Below, piece after piece: positions 9,169-17,373 of a stretch of 64,000 nucleotides of DNA. The translations under genes and the position numbers were made by a program. Every line of letters begins with the position of its first letter. Position 1 is the first letter of the stretch. This stretch comes from Dyella thiooxydans (GTDB lineage Bacteria; Pseudomonadota; Gammaproteobacteria; Xanthomonadales; Rhodanobacteraceae). The DNA is taken from NCBI RefSeq assembly GCF_001641285.1, contig NZ_CP014841.1:806001-870000 (forward strand), in the 5' to 3' direction. The notes beneath the pieces are model-generated. The model did not search any database and was not told the origin of the DNA. It was given only the letters and a program-made list of their open reading frames with translations.

Positions 9169-10191
9169 TCAGCGAGTCGCTGGCGTATTGCCGGCGGCGT
9201 CGGGGTGGAAGGGCACCGGCGGCCCGATCGGGTCGCCGTGGCGCCAGCGCGCCAGCTGGTCGGAAATGCCCTTGCCGATCGAGATCTGCGGATCGGACGG
9301 GGTGAGCTGGTCCTGCCGCTCCCATCGGGCCACTTCGGCTTGGGCCTGGCGGAAGGCGGCGATCGGGTCGGCGGTCCGGTTGAGCGCATCGACCAGCCAC
9401 GCGCGGCCGAAGTAGGTCGCGGCCGAATCGTTGCCACAGCCGAACGAGCTGCGATCGCTGCGGGCGGCGGTAATCACCAGCGTGCCGTCACTTTGCAGCG
9501 GCGGTACGAAGCCGCCCGAATAGCAGGCATTGACCACCACCACCTTCCACTTGAACGGATGCTCGGCCAGGATGCCGGCGAGGTCCGGCGCGCCGATCTG
9601 GTCCAGCGGCAGGGGATCCATGTCCACCAGCAGGGTGTGCTCCGGGTCGCCGTGGCTGGTGAGATAGAGCATCAGGATGTCCTGCTGCGGGTCCATCACC
9701 TTGGACACCCCGGTCAGCGCGGCCTCCAGGTTGCTCCAGCTGGCCAGCGGCCGGCTGTCGAGCGTGGCCGGGTTGTTCTCCAGCACCAGCGTGTGGGCAC
9801 GGGCGCCGTAGCGGTGACGGAACAGGGTGGCGGCGTACTCGGCCTCGTTGCGGAACACATCCTCGCTACCATCGCCGGCGAAGCTCACCAGGTACAGGTT
9901 GGGGACACCCGGTACGCGTGGCGCAAGGCCGTCGAGCGCCTGCTGCATCAGCCGTGGCTGGGCGTACATCACCTGTTCGGGTGACGGCGCGTTCCTGGGC
10001 CAGCTATCGGTCGGCAGCAGGCCGCTGTCGGGCGTCGCCTCCGTATCCGTGCCGACGGTGTCGGCTGCCGATGCGCCGGCGGCCGACACCGGGATCGTGG
10101 ATGGTACGGTCCCGGTCCGCGGATGCAGCGCGGTCGCGGTAATCGCGGCACCGGTGGCAAGGGCGAGCAAGGCGGTGATCAGCGTGCGCAT
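9169..10191 (-). CDS. Peptidase C13 (legumain-like) family protein, exported or membrane-anchored
   Basis: The 340-residue protein carries the caspase/legumain-type dyad: H180 in LYLTSHGDPEH and C223 in VVNACYSGG, each after a hydrophobic strand as in clan CD proteases. An N-terminal hydrophobic segment (residues 3-21) followed by an Ala/Thr/Pro-rich linker to about 60 suggests export or a membrane anchor. The internal ATG at 10191 was preferred because it begins directly with this signal-like segment. The gene lies 22 bases after mtnC on the same strand. Substrate and function are unknown; bacterial C13 proteins are largely uncharacterised. Confidence 0.8.
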   Translation of the reverse strand: MRTLITALLALATGAAITATALHPRTGTVPSTIPVSAAGASAADTVGTDTEATPDSGLLPTDSWPRNAPSPEQVMYAQPRLMQQALDGLAPRVPGVPNLYLVSFAGDGSEDVFRNEAEYAATLFRHRYGARAHTLVLENNPATLDSRPLASWSNLEAALTGVSKVMDPQQDILMLYLTSHGDPEHTLLVDMDPLPLDQIGAPDLAGILAEHPFKWKVVVVNACYSGGFVPPLQSDGTLVITAARSDRSSFGCGNDSAATYFGRAWLVDALNRTADPIAAFRQAQAEVARWERQDQLTPSDPQISIGKGISDQLARWRHGDPIGPPVPFHPDAAGNTPATR

Positions 10192-10213
10192 GGCGGACCG
10201 GGCTTCGCCGGGT

Positions 10214-10900
10214 TCAGGCCGCGATGGCGTCGAAATCGCGGTAGGCGGGGTGGGGGCTCGCAGCGGGCAGCGTCGCGGCATCGCGCAGCAGCCAGCCGGT
10301 CTGGAAACCCGCCGCCCGCGCGGCGTCGAGTTCCTGCTCGATGTCGGACAGGAACAGCAGGTGCGCCGGTTGTTCGCCGATGGCCTCGGCGATCGCTTCG
10401 TACGAGGCCTGCTCCCGTTTGGGGCCCGTCCCGGTATCGAAGTAGCCGGCGAACAGCGGCGTGAGGTCGCCGGCTTCGCTGTAGCCGAAGAACAGCTTCT
10501 GCGCAGGGACCGAACCGGAGGAATACACGTAGAGCTTCAGCCCCTGCGCACGCCAGGCGCGCAGGCGCGCAGGCACCTCGGGGTAGACGTGAGCGCGGTA
10601 GTCGCCGGCCTCGTAGCCTTCCTGCCAGATCATGCCTTGCAGCGCCTTGAGCGCCGTGGACTTGCGGTCCTCGTCGATCCAGCGCAGCAGCAACTCGATG
10701 ACTTCCTGGCGGCTGGCTTCGATGAACCCGGCCTCCTTGGCGGCTTCATGCAGCCAGTGCTGCACTTCGGGGCGGTCGCCGTGGGTCTCGACGAAGGCCG
10801 GCAGCCGCTTGCGCGCATAGGGGAACAGCACGTCCTTGACGAAGTGGATCGAGCTGGTGGTGCCCTCGATGTCGGTGACGATGGCGCGAATTTCGATCAT
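10214..10900 (-). CDS. mtnC: Enolase-phosphatase E1 (methionine salvage)
   Basis: MtnC enolises and dephosphorylates 2,3-diketo-5-methylthiopentyl-1-phosphate to give the acireductone used by MtnD. It is a HAD-family protein of 228 residues. The nucleophile motif is modified as in E1 enzymes (AIVTDIEGTTSSIHFV), and later motifs are YSSGSVPAQKL and FLSDIEQELDAA. The start at 10900 has a good ribosome site (AAGGGAAA) and matches the family N-terminus MIEIRAIVTD. It is the third gene of mtnB-mtnD-mtnC. Confidence 0.95.
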   Translation of the reverse strand: MIEIRAIVTDIEGTTSSIHFVKDVLFPYARKRLPAFVETHGDRPEVQHWLHEAAKEAGFIEASRQEVIELLLRWIDEDRKSTALKALQGMIWQEGYEAGDYRAHVYPEVPARLRAWRAQGLKLYVYSSGSVPAQKLFFGYSEAGDLTPLFAGYFDTGTGPKREQASYEAIAEAIGEQPAHLLFLSDIEQELDAARAAGFQTGWLLRDAATLPAASPHPAYRDFDAIAA

Positions 10901-10931
10901 CGAGTGGTTTCCCTTGGAGTAGGTGGTCGAG

Positions 10932-11504
10932 TCAGGAGGCGAGGGCGGCCACACTCGGATGGGGTGCCATGCGCGGGAACTGGCTGGCGATGTCGGTCCC
11001 GGTGAAATGGGCGACCCAGCCGTCCTTGTTGGTGAACAGGCGGATCGCCACGAAGTAGGGCGCTTCGCTCATGTCGAACCAGTGGCGGGTACCGTCGGGC
11101 ACGCCGATCAGGTCGCCCTGTTCGCACAGGACCTCATAGACCTTGCCCGCGATGTGCAGGGTGAACTGGCCGGCGCCCGCCACGAAGAAGCGCACCTCGT
11201 CCTCGCTGTGGGTGTGCTCGTCGAGGAACTTCTGCCGCAGGGTGGCACGATCCGGATGGTCCGGCTTCAGGCTGATGACATCCACGGCCTGATAGCCCTC
11301 GTCCTCCATCAGCCGGTCGATGTCGCCGCGATAGGCGGCGATAACCTGCTCCTGGCTGGCGCCGGGCCGGACGGGTTCATTGGCTTCCCACCGCTCGAAG
11401 CGTACGCCGGCCTGGCGCAGTTCGTGTTCTATGGCGGCGTGGTCGTGGAATTCCGCGAGCGGGGTGCCCGGGATCTGGTCGTCGTAGATGCGCAGGCGAC
11501 TCAT
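10932..11504 (-). CDS. mtnD: Acireductone dioxygenase
   Basis: MtnD is a metal-dependent cupin that cleaves acireductone to formate and the methionine precursor ketoacid (iron form) or by the off-pathway route (nickel form). The 190-residue protein has the four metal ligands H97, H99, E103 (in HTHSEDE) and H141 (GTRHWFD). Its ATG overlaps the mtnB stop by 4 bases. The remaining salvage genes (mtnA, mtnP or mtnN, mtnK) are not in the window. Confidence 0.96.
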   Translation of the reverse strand: MSRLRIYDDQIPGTPLAEFHDHAAIEHELRQAGVRFERWEANEPVRPGASQEQVIAAYRGDIDRLMEDEGYQAVDVISLKPDHPDRATLRQKFLDEHTHSEDEVRFFVAGAGQFTLHIAGKVYEVLCEQGDLIGVPDGTRHWFDMSEAPYFVAIRLFTNKDGWVAHFTGTDIASQFPRMAPHPSVAALAS

Positions 11505-12148
11505 GCGGAAAGCCTCCTAAGGTCGAGCTCGCAGGCCAGAAGAAATTCCAGGGCCTCGAGGTGGCGACGCGTTTCGGCCATGTCGCGCCCCCAGGTGTAG
11601 ATGCCGTGGCCGTCGATCAGGTATGCGTGCAGCGGTTTGCCGGCGTCCAGCCAGGCCTCCACGCGTGCGACCAGTTCCGGCATGTGCTGGGTGTTCGGAA
11701 ACACCGGGATCTGCAGCATGCTCTCGTGGGTATGGAAGCCGGTGATCGCCTTCTGGAGCTCCCAGCCCTCCAGTCGGATCGAGCCCTGTGCGGCAAATAG
11801 ACGCGAAGCCACACTCTGGGTGCGCGAATGGGTGTGTAGTACCACCCGCATGTCCGACCAGCGGCGATAGACCTGCGTATGCAGGGCGGTTTCGGCGCTG
11901 GGGCGCGCATCGGTCCCGACGGCCTGGCCGTCGAGATCGATCAGCATGATGTCATCGCGATCCAATCGGCCTTTGTCTCGTCCGGAGATCGTGATGGCAG
12001 CGTGCGAATCGTCCACCCGCATCGAGAAATTGCTGCTGGTGGCGGGCGTCCAGCCCAGGGCGGCGAGATCTTTCGCTGCCCCGGCGATGGCGTCGGCACA
12101 AGCGAAGAACGCTTCGGAGGAAACTCCCGGGGGAAAGGTCTGCGACAT
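11501..12148 (-). CDS. mtnB: Methylthioribulose-1-phosphate dehydratase
   Basis: MtnB is a class II aldolase-fold enzyme that dehydrates methylthioribulose-1-phosphate. The 215-residue protein shows the substrate loop [11 protein letters not shown], the zinc histidines in [11 protein letters not shown], and a late zinc histidine in [12 protein letters not shown]. The start at 12148 ([11 protein letters not shown]) was chosen over the longer frame because the upstream part does not resemble the family and contains a palindrome. No clear ribosome site precedes it. It is the first gene of the salvage operon and is divergent from the HiPIP gene. Confidence 0.94.
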   Translation of the reverse strand: MSQTFPPGVSSEAFFACADAIAGAAKDLAALGWTPATSSNFSMRVDDSHAAITISGRDKGRLDRDDIMLIDLDGQAVGTDARPSAETALHTQVYRRWSDMRVVLHTHSRTQSVASRLFAAQGSIRLEGWELQKAITGFHTHESMLQIPVFPNTQHMPELVARVEAWLDAGKPLHAYLIDGHGIYTWGRDMAETRRHLEALEFLLACELDLRRLSA

Positions 12149-12153
12149 GATGA

Positions 12154-12167
12154 TTTGGACGTCCAAA
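12154..12167. promoter_or_regulatory. Perfect 14-bp palindrome just upstream of mtnB
   Basis: The sequence TTTGGACGTCCAAA is a perfect palindrome that ends 6 bases before the mtnB start codon. A TATCCT -10-like box on the minus strand (12180-12185) would place the transcription start just upstream of it. The GGACGTCC core loosely recalls MetJ-type half-sites (AGACGTCT), so a methionine- or SAM-linked repressor is conceivable. The binding protein is unknown. Confidence 0.4.
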
Positions 12168-12232
12168 CAGGCGCTCAGGATACCATGCGGGTGGGCCCGG
12201 CCACCGGCAAATAAGAGCCATTCTCGCAAGTC

Positions 12233-12261
12233 AGGACAGATTGAGGGGAACGGCGTAGCAT
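12233..12261 (+). promoter_or_regulatory. Candidate promoter of the HiPIP gene
   Basis: A -35-like AGGACA (12233-12238) and a -10-like TAGCAT (12256-12261) are spaced by 17 bases and lie about 50 bases before the HiPIP start. Each box matches the consensus at 4 of 6 positions, so this is a moderate candidate only. Confidence 0.35.
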
Positions 12262-12273
12262 CAACACGTTGAT
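12260..12273. promoter_or_regulatory. Palindrome overlapping the HiPIP promoter
   Basis: The arms ATCAAC (12260-12265) and GTTGAT (12268-12273) are perfect reverse complements around AC. The site starts at the end of the candidate -10 box, a usual position for an operator. The regulator is unknown. Confidence 0.35.
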
Positions 12274-12314
12274 CGCTGCCACGGCAGCATTACATCCACG
12301 ACGGAGGTTTACCA

Positions 12315-12644
12315 ATGTCCAAAGAAGAGAGCATCGAGTCGCGTCGCCGGTTCCTCAAGATCGCCGCCGGCACGGCCGCCGCCGCTGCCGTGATCGGGAC
12401 GCTGCCGCGCGTTGCGCGTGCCGCCGACCTTCCCCATGTGTCGGAGTCGGATCCGACCGCCAAGGCGCTCGGTTACGTCGAGGATGCCAGCACGACCAAG
12501 GATCCGAAGCACAAGGCGGGCGCCAACTGCGCGAACTGCCAGTTCTACAGCGGTGGCCCGACCGGCTTCGGTCCCTGCCAGCTGTTCCCGGGCAAGGCAG
12601 TCAGCGCGAAGGGCTGGTGCGTGTCGCACGCCGCCAAGGCGTAA
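12315..12644 (+). CDS. hip: High-potential iron-sulfur protein (HiPIP), Tat-exported
   Basis: HiPIPs are small periplasmic 4Fe-4S electron carriers that usually pass electrons from the bc1 complex to terminal oxidases or reaction centres. The 109-residue precursor has a twin-arginine signal (SRRRFLKIAAG, residues 9-19) and an alanine-rich hydrophobic stretch, with cleavage probable after ARA near residue 36. The four cluster cysteines are C72, C75, C88 and C102 in the spacing typical of HiPIP. A strong ribosome site (GGAGG) and a downstream hairpin terminator make it a single-gene unit. The Tat route fits because the cluster is inserted before export. Confidence 0.95.
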   Translation: MSKEESIESRRRFLKIAAGTAAAAAVIGTLPRVARAADLPHVSESDPTAKALGYVEDASTTKDPKHKAGANCANCQFYSGGPTGFGPCQLFPGKAVSAKGWCVSHAAKA

Positions 12645-12675
12645 ACGGGGACCAGCTGCCGTCAGGGCAAAAAAG

Positions 12676-12703
12676 AAGGCCGGCGAAATCGCCGGCCTTT
12701 TTC
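12676..12703 (+). terminator. Intrinsic terminator after HiPIP
   Basis: A 10-bp perfect stem AAGGCCGGCG / CGCCGGCCTT with an AAAT loop is followed by Ts. Confidence 0.9.
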
Positions 12704-13043
12704 ATGTATCGAGCAAGCGCGCATCGCGCAGCAGGTTGCCTCTGAAAGTGCCGCCCGGCGCGCCAGCTTGAGGAGCTGACCCTGGCTGACGCGCCGGGTG
12801 GCGATCCGGGGCCCACTGCCAAGTGATCAACCCGCGGACCCCGGATGATACTCCGGTGTCCTGGGGAGTGCGAACCGCGCGCGAGATGCAGTTTTCGCTA
12901 AATAAGTCTTTTCAATCAATTTGTTGCGTGCATTTTCTCGATCTCACGTGCCCGTGACATCAAAAACGCCAATGGGCGGAAAGTTTGGCGGATTTGGAGG
13001 CAAATCAGAACTTTTGCCGCGAATTGGGCGCTTTTCGAGGCAA
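12704..13043. other. 340-base gene-free interval with an AT-richer half
   Basis: I see no convincing gene here. The second half (from about 12890) is clearly richer in A and T than its surroundings. It contains imperfect direct repeats (TTTGGAGGCAAATCAG at 12993 and TTTCGAGGCAATCAG near 13033) and a short minus-strand hairpin CGCC-CATT-GGCG followed by Ts (12962-12978) that could weakly terminate the permease gene. Confidence 0.4.
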
Positions 13044-14483
13044 TCAGGCTTGATGGAGTCGGCTGTGCCGCAGTCCATAGCCGAAGTAGATCAGCAGCCC
13101 GATCAGGGTCCACACCCCCATCAGCGCCCAGTTGAACCAGTTCATGGTCGACAGCAGACCGAGGCAGCTGAGCACGCCGGCGATGCAGATGGCCGGGGCG
13201 AAGGGCACGCGGAATGTGCGCGGCATTTCCGGGGCGGTGTAACGCAGGATGAGAACGCCGGCGCAGACCGCAGTGAAGGCGATCAGCGTACCCATCGAAG
13301 TCAGGTCGGCCAGCAGGTCCAGCGGAAAGATGGCGGCCAGCGCCGCGATGCCGAAGCCGGTGATCAGCGTGTTGATGTGCGGCGTGCGATGCTTCGGATG
13401 CACCTTGGCGAACACCTTCGGCAGCAGGCCGTCGCGGGCCATGATCATGAAGATGCGCGGCTGGGCGATGATCATCACCAGGATCACCGAGGACAGGCCG
13501 ATCAGCGCGCCGACCTCGACCCAGGTACGCAGCCAGCCCAGTTCCGCGTGGCCGCGCAGTGCCGTGACCACCGGGTCGACCGTATTGAGCAGCGTGTAGG
13601 GCACCAGTCCGGTCATTACCGCGGCCATGCCCAGATAGAGCACCGTGCACAGCACCAGCGAGAGGATGATCCCGAACGGCAGGTCGCGTTGCGGATTCTT
13701 GCATTCCTGCGCGGCGGTCGAGGTGGCCTCGAAGCCGATGTACGCGAAGAAAACCATGGCCGCGCCGCGGAAGATGCCCGACCAGCCGAACTCGCCGTCG
13801 CCCTTCTGCTCGGGGATGAACGGGTGCCAGTTGTCGGTGTTCACGTAGCGGGCGCCGGCGATGATGATCATCACGATCAGGCCGACCTTGAGCAGCACCA
13901 TCAGGGTGTTCAGTCCCGAGGATTCCTTGATGCCCACGTAGCACAGCCAGGTCAGCGCAAGCACGATGGCCACCGCTGGCAGATTGAACAGGTGTCCGGT
14001 CGCGACCAGGTGACCGCCGGTATAGGCCAGCGGCGCCTCGGTGAGTGCGGCGGGCAGTTGGATGCCGATGTGATCGAGCAGGCTGGTGAAGTAGCCGGTC
14101 CAGCTGGCCGCCACGGCCGAAGCCGAGATGCCGTACTCCAGCACCATGTTCCAGCCGATGAACCAGGCGACCAGCTCGCCCAGGGTTGCGTAGGCGTAGG
14201 AGTAGGAGCTTCCGGAGACCGGGATCAGGGTGGCGAACTCGGCGTAGCACAGTGCGCTGAAGCCGCTGCAGATCGCCGCGAGGATGAAGGAGATGAGTAC
14301 CGCCGGCCCGGCGTGCTCGGCCGCCGCCGTGCCGGTGACCACGAAGATGCCGGTACCGATGACCGCGCCGATGCCCAGCGCGGTGATGCCCCACGGACCG
14401 AGCGTGCGGCGCAGGCCGGGACCGTGGCTGTCGTCGGTGATGTCGCTGAAGTCGGTCTTGCGGGCGAGCAGTTGCTTGAGCAT
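13044..14483 (-). CDS. APC-family amino acid permease
   Basis: The 479-residue protein has about twelve hydrophobic segments and the APC signature in helix 1 (GIGAVIGTGIFVVTG), where the unwound glycine-rich stretch binds the substrate amino group. The helix-6 region FFAYIGFEATSTAAQE and the following ECKNPQRDLP loop are typical of the cationic amino acid transporter/YfnA branch. The start has a GGAAGA ribosome site. A second APC gene lies 79 bases upstream on the same strand. Its substrate cannot be read from sequence; cationic or small neutral amino acids are likely. Confidence 0.9.
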   Translation of the reverse strand: MLKQLLARKTDFSDITDDSHGPGLRRTLGPWGITALGIGAVIGTGIFVVTGTAAAEHAGPAVLISFILAAICSGFSALCYAEFATLIPVSGSSYSYAYATLGELVAWFIGWNMVLEYGISASAVAASWTGYFTSLLDHIGIQLPAALTEAPLAYTGGHLVATGHLFNLPAVAIVLALTWLCYVGIKESSGLNTLMVLLKVGLIVMIIIAGARYVNTDNWHPFIPEQKGDGEFGWSGIFRGAAMVFFAYIGFEATSTAAQECKNPQRDLPFGIILSLVLCTVLYLGMAAVMTGLVPYTLLNTVDPVVTALRGHAELGWLRTWVEVGALIGLSSVILVMIIAQPRIFMIMARDGLLPKVFAKVHPKHRTPHINTLITGFGIAALAAIFPLDLLADLTSMGTLIAFTAVCAGVLILRYTAPEMPRTFRVPFAPAICIAGVLSCLGLLSTMNWFNWALMGVWTLIGLLIYFGYGLRHSRLHQA

Positions 14484-14562
14484 GGGTCTTCCGTAAAAGG
14501 CGACGGCACGGCTTTCACCGTGCCGTCCTGGCTTTGTTCAATGACCGGCGCGTGGGGCGGCC

Positions 14563-16077
14563 TCAGTCGGCGGCCTCGGTGCCATTGGCGAGATGGCTTC
14601 GCTTGCGGCCGTAGAGGAGGTACACCGCTATGCCGATCACGGCCCAGCCGAAGAAAAGCTCCAGCGTCCACACGCCCAGGTTGAGGAACAGCATCAGGCA
14701 GCCGGCCACCGCGAGCGGGCAGATCACCCAGACCATCGGAGTGCGGAACGGACGCGGGCGCAGCGGATCGCGGACGCGCAGCACCATCACGCCGATCGAC
14801 ACCATGATGAAGGCGAACAGCGTGCCGGAGTTGGTGATCGCCGCCAGCTTGCCGACCGGGAACAGCGCGGCGAACAGCGAGACGGCCACGCCGGTGATCA
14901 TGGTCAGCACGTGCGGGGTATTGAACCGGGGGTGGAGCTTGGACAGGCTCCCCGGCAGCAGGCCGTCGCGCGACATGGTGAAGAAGATGCGGGTCTGGCC
15001 GAAGATCATCACGAGGATGACCGAGGGCAGCGCCAGCACGGCAGCGAGGCCCACCAGGTTGCCGATGGCGGGGAAGCCCAGCATGCGCAGCACGTGAGCC
15101 AGCGGCTCCTTGCTGCAGACCAGCGCGTTCGAGCCCTCGCAGGCCGCGGCCATCGCCAGCGTGCCCGGCTGCAGCGCCTGGCCGTCCGCACCGAGCATCG
15201 GCTGCGAGCCGACCGAACCCACCGCGCCGTAGCCGACCAGCAGGTAGAAGACGGTACAGATCGCCAGCGAGCCGATCAGGCCGATCGGGATGTTGCGGTT
15301 CGGGTTCTTGGTTTCCTCGGCGGCGGTCGAGACGGCATCGAAACCGACGTAGGCGAAGAAGATCGACGCCGCCGCGCCGAGCACGCCGATGCCTCCCAGC
15401 GGCGATCCCCAGCCGTTCGGCGTGAACGGATGGAAGTTCGGGCTCTTGGCGGCGGGGACGGCGATCACGATGAAGGCGGTGAGCGCGACGATCTTGATCG
15501 CGACCAGGATGGCGTTGACCTTGGCCGACTTGGAGGTGCCCACGAGCAGCAGCAGCGCGATGACCAGCGAGATGCCGAAGGCCAGCAGGTTGAAGGCGCC
15601 GCCCTCGTACGGACCCACGCGCAGCGCCTCGGGCAGTGCGAGCGCGCCCGGCTGCACCAGTCCGAACAGGTCGGTATGCATCAGCAGGCCGTTCATGTAG
15701 CCGGACCAGCCGACCGCCACGGTGCCCGCCGCGATCGCGTACTCCAGCACCAGGGCCCAGCCGACGATCCAGGCGATCGGTTCGCCCATGACGCCGTAGG
15801 TGTAGGTGTAGGCGGAGCCGGCGACCGGGATCATCGAGGCCAGTTCCGCATAGGCCAGGGCGGCCAGCGCGCAGACCACGGCGGCGATCACGAACGCGAC
15901 CATCATGCCCGGGCCGGCCTTCTGGCCCGCTTCGGCGGTGAGCACGAAAATACCGGTTCCGATGATGGCGCCGACGCCCATCAGGGTGAGCTGGAGTGCG
16001 CCGAGCTGCCGTGTCAGGCTCTTCTTCTCGGCGGTGGCAAGGATCTGGTCGAGCGGTTTGACGCGCTGGAAAAGCAT
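14563..16077 (-). CDS. APC-family amino acid permease (paralogue of the downstream gene)
   Basis: The 504-residue membrane protein shows the same architecture as its neighbour: GVGAIIGTGIFVLTAEA in helix 1, then FFAYVGFDAVSTAAEETKNPNRNIP around helix 6. It has an extra loop of about 35 residues with several cysteines (ACEGSNALVCSKE) between later helices, which suggests a periplasmic disulphide. The start at 16077 was chosen for its GGGGA ribosome site and family N-terminus; the longer open frame upstream has no family resemblance. The pair probably arose by duplication and may be co-transcribed. Confidence 0.9.
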   Translation of the reverse strand: MLFQRVKPLDQILATAEKKSLTRQLGALQLTLMGVGAIIGTGIFVLTAEAGQKAGPGMMVAFVIAAVVCALAALAYAELASMIPVAGSAYTYTYGVMGEPIAWIVGWALVLEYAIAAGTVAVGWSGYMNGLLMHTDLFGLVQPGALALPEALRVGPYEGGAFNLLAFGISLVIALLLLVGTSKSAKVNAILVAIKIVALTAFIVIAVPAAKSPNFHPFTPNGWGSPLGGIGVLGAAASIFFAYVGFDAVSTAAEETKNPNRNIPIGLIGSLAICTVFYLLVGYGAVGSVGSQPMLGADGQALQPGTLAMAAACEGSNALVCSKEPLAHVLRMLGFPAIGNLVGLAAVLALPSVILVMIFGQTRIFFTMSRDGLLPGSLSKLHPRFNTPHVLTMITGVAVSLFAALFPVGKLAAITNSGTLFAFIMVSIGVMVLRVRDPLRPRPFRTPMVWVICPLAVAGCLMLFLNLGVWTLELFFGWAVIGIAVYLLYGRKRSHLANGTEAAD

Positions 16078-16203
16078 GTAGTGATTCCCCGTGGAAACAA
16101 ACGCCATCCCCATGGCGCCAGAGCGAGGGCTGGTGCCTCGGTAGTCAGAGGTGACGGGCAACCTTAGCCGACCCCGATGGGGGCCACAAGCGCCGACGGA
16201 CCC

Positions 16204-16809
16204 ATGGACGGGCCATACAATCACCGGCCCGCAATCCCCGGATGGAGCTGCTTTCTGGACACCTCGATCGCCTCTTTTCGCGCTGCATTGCAGCGATTCC
16301 AGCACTCGCCGGACGAGGCCACGTCGCCCGCCACGTTCCTCGCTTTCCTCGACTCGTCGCCGGAGGTGTTCCGGCGCGAACATGCCCCGGGACACTTCAC
16401 CGGCTCGGCGTGGCTGGTCAGTGGCGACGGTGGACGCGTGCTGCTGACCCATCACCGCAAGCTCGGTCGCTGGCTGCAGTTGGGCGGGCACGCCGATGGC
16501 GATCGCGACCTCGCACGTGTTGCACTGCGAGAGGCCAGAGAGGAGTCGGGGCTGGGCGACCTAGTGGTAGAGCCGGCGATCTTCGACCTCGACCGGCACT
16601 GGATCCCGACGCGGGGCGAGGAGCCGGGACACTGGCACTACGACGTGCGCTACGTCGTCCGTGCCACCGGCAGCGAGGACTTCGTGGTGAGCGCGGAATC
16701 GCTGGCGCTGGCCTGGCGGCCCATCGCCGACCTGCTGGACGATCCCGGCACCGATGTCTCGCTGCGGCGGATGGCCCGGCGATGGTGGCAGCGGGTGGCG
16801 TCGGACTGA
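16204..16809 (+). CDS. NUDIX hydrolase
   Basis: The 201-residue protein has a NUDIX box at about residues 95-117 (GHADGD...ALREAREESGL). The conserved REaxEE core binds the metal, while the first glutamate of the consensus is replaced by R101, a variation seen in the GGHADGD subgroup. NUDIX enzymes cleave nucleoside diphosphate linkages, but this subgroup's substrate is unknown. An N-terminal helical region of about 65 residues precedes the fold. The start is uncertain: an in-frame ATG at 16177 is also possible, but a GGA-containing site favours 16204. Confidence 0.85.
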   Translation: MDGPYNHRPAIPGWSCFLDTSIASFRAALQRFQHSPDEATSPATFLAFLDSSPEVFRREHAPGHFTGSAWLVSGDGGRVLLTHHRKLGRWLQLGGHADGDRDLARVALREAREESGLGDLVVEPAIFDLDRHWIPTRGEEPGHWHYDVRYVVRATGSEDFVVSAESLALAWRPIADLLDDPGTDVSLRRMARRWWQRVASD

Positions 16810-16813
16810 GCGC

Positions 16814-17338
16814 TCAGTCCGCTTCGGTGGTGGGTGCCGGGTGTACCGTGCCGCAGCGCGAGCAGGTGCGCGCTTCGAGCGACCGGTAGAAGCGGTCGAA
16901 CACCGGCGGCAGGTCGCGTTCGATGCTCTCGAGGACGAAGTGCTCCTCGAACAGCTTGTGATTGCAGTTGGGGCAGAACCACATCAGACCGTCGCGCTCG
17001 CCGGCGACGCGTTTGCGTTCGATCACCAGTCCCACCGAATCGGCAAACCGCTGCGGCGAGTGCGGCACGCGCGGGGGCAGGTAGAACAGCTCGCCGGCGC
17101 GGATCGGGATGTCGCGCGCGCCGTCGGCATCCTGCACCTTCAGCACCATCTCGCCCTCGAGCTGGTAGAAGAATTCCGGGCCTTCGTCGTAGTGGTAGTC
17201 GGTGCGCGCATTCGGCCCGCCGACGATCATCACGATGAAGTCACCGTCGACGATACACTTGTTGCCCACCGGCGGTCGGAGCAGGTGGCGGTGCTCGTCG
17301 ATCCAGCGCTGCAGGTTGATCGGTGGCAACAGAGTCAT
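16814..17338 (-). CDS. nbaC: 3-hydroxyanthranilate 3,4-dioxygenase
   Basis: This cupin dioxygenase opens the ring of 3-hydroxyanthranilate, giving the precursor of quinolinate in the kynurenine route to NAD (or tryptophan degradation). All key residues of the 174-residue protein are visible: iron ligands H49, E55 and H93, and two CxxC pairs (C122/C125 and C159/C162) forming the rubredoxin-like second iron site of bacterial enzymes. No other kynurenine genes are nearby. It lies 35 bases downstream of parE on the same strand. Its stop is only 4 bases past the convergent NUDIX gene. Confidence 0.96.
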   Translation of the reverse strand: MTLLPPINLQRWIDEHRHLLRPPVGNKCIVDGDFIVMIVGGPNARTDYHYDEGPEFFYQLEGEMVLKVQDADGARDIPIRAGELFYLPPRVPHSPQRFADSVGLVIERKRVAGERDGLMWFCPNCNHKLFEEHFVLESIERDLPPVFDRFYRSLEARTCSRCGTVHPAPTTEAD

Positions 17339-17373
17339 GGCGACAGCCCGGTGTTCCAGGATGGGGCGGAGAA

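Noticed and set aside
12149-12314. SAM-type riboswitch upstream of mtnB
   Set aside because: The leader on the minus strand is too short and lacks the multi-helix layout of known SAM or SAH riboswitches.
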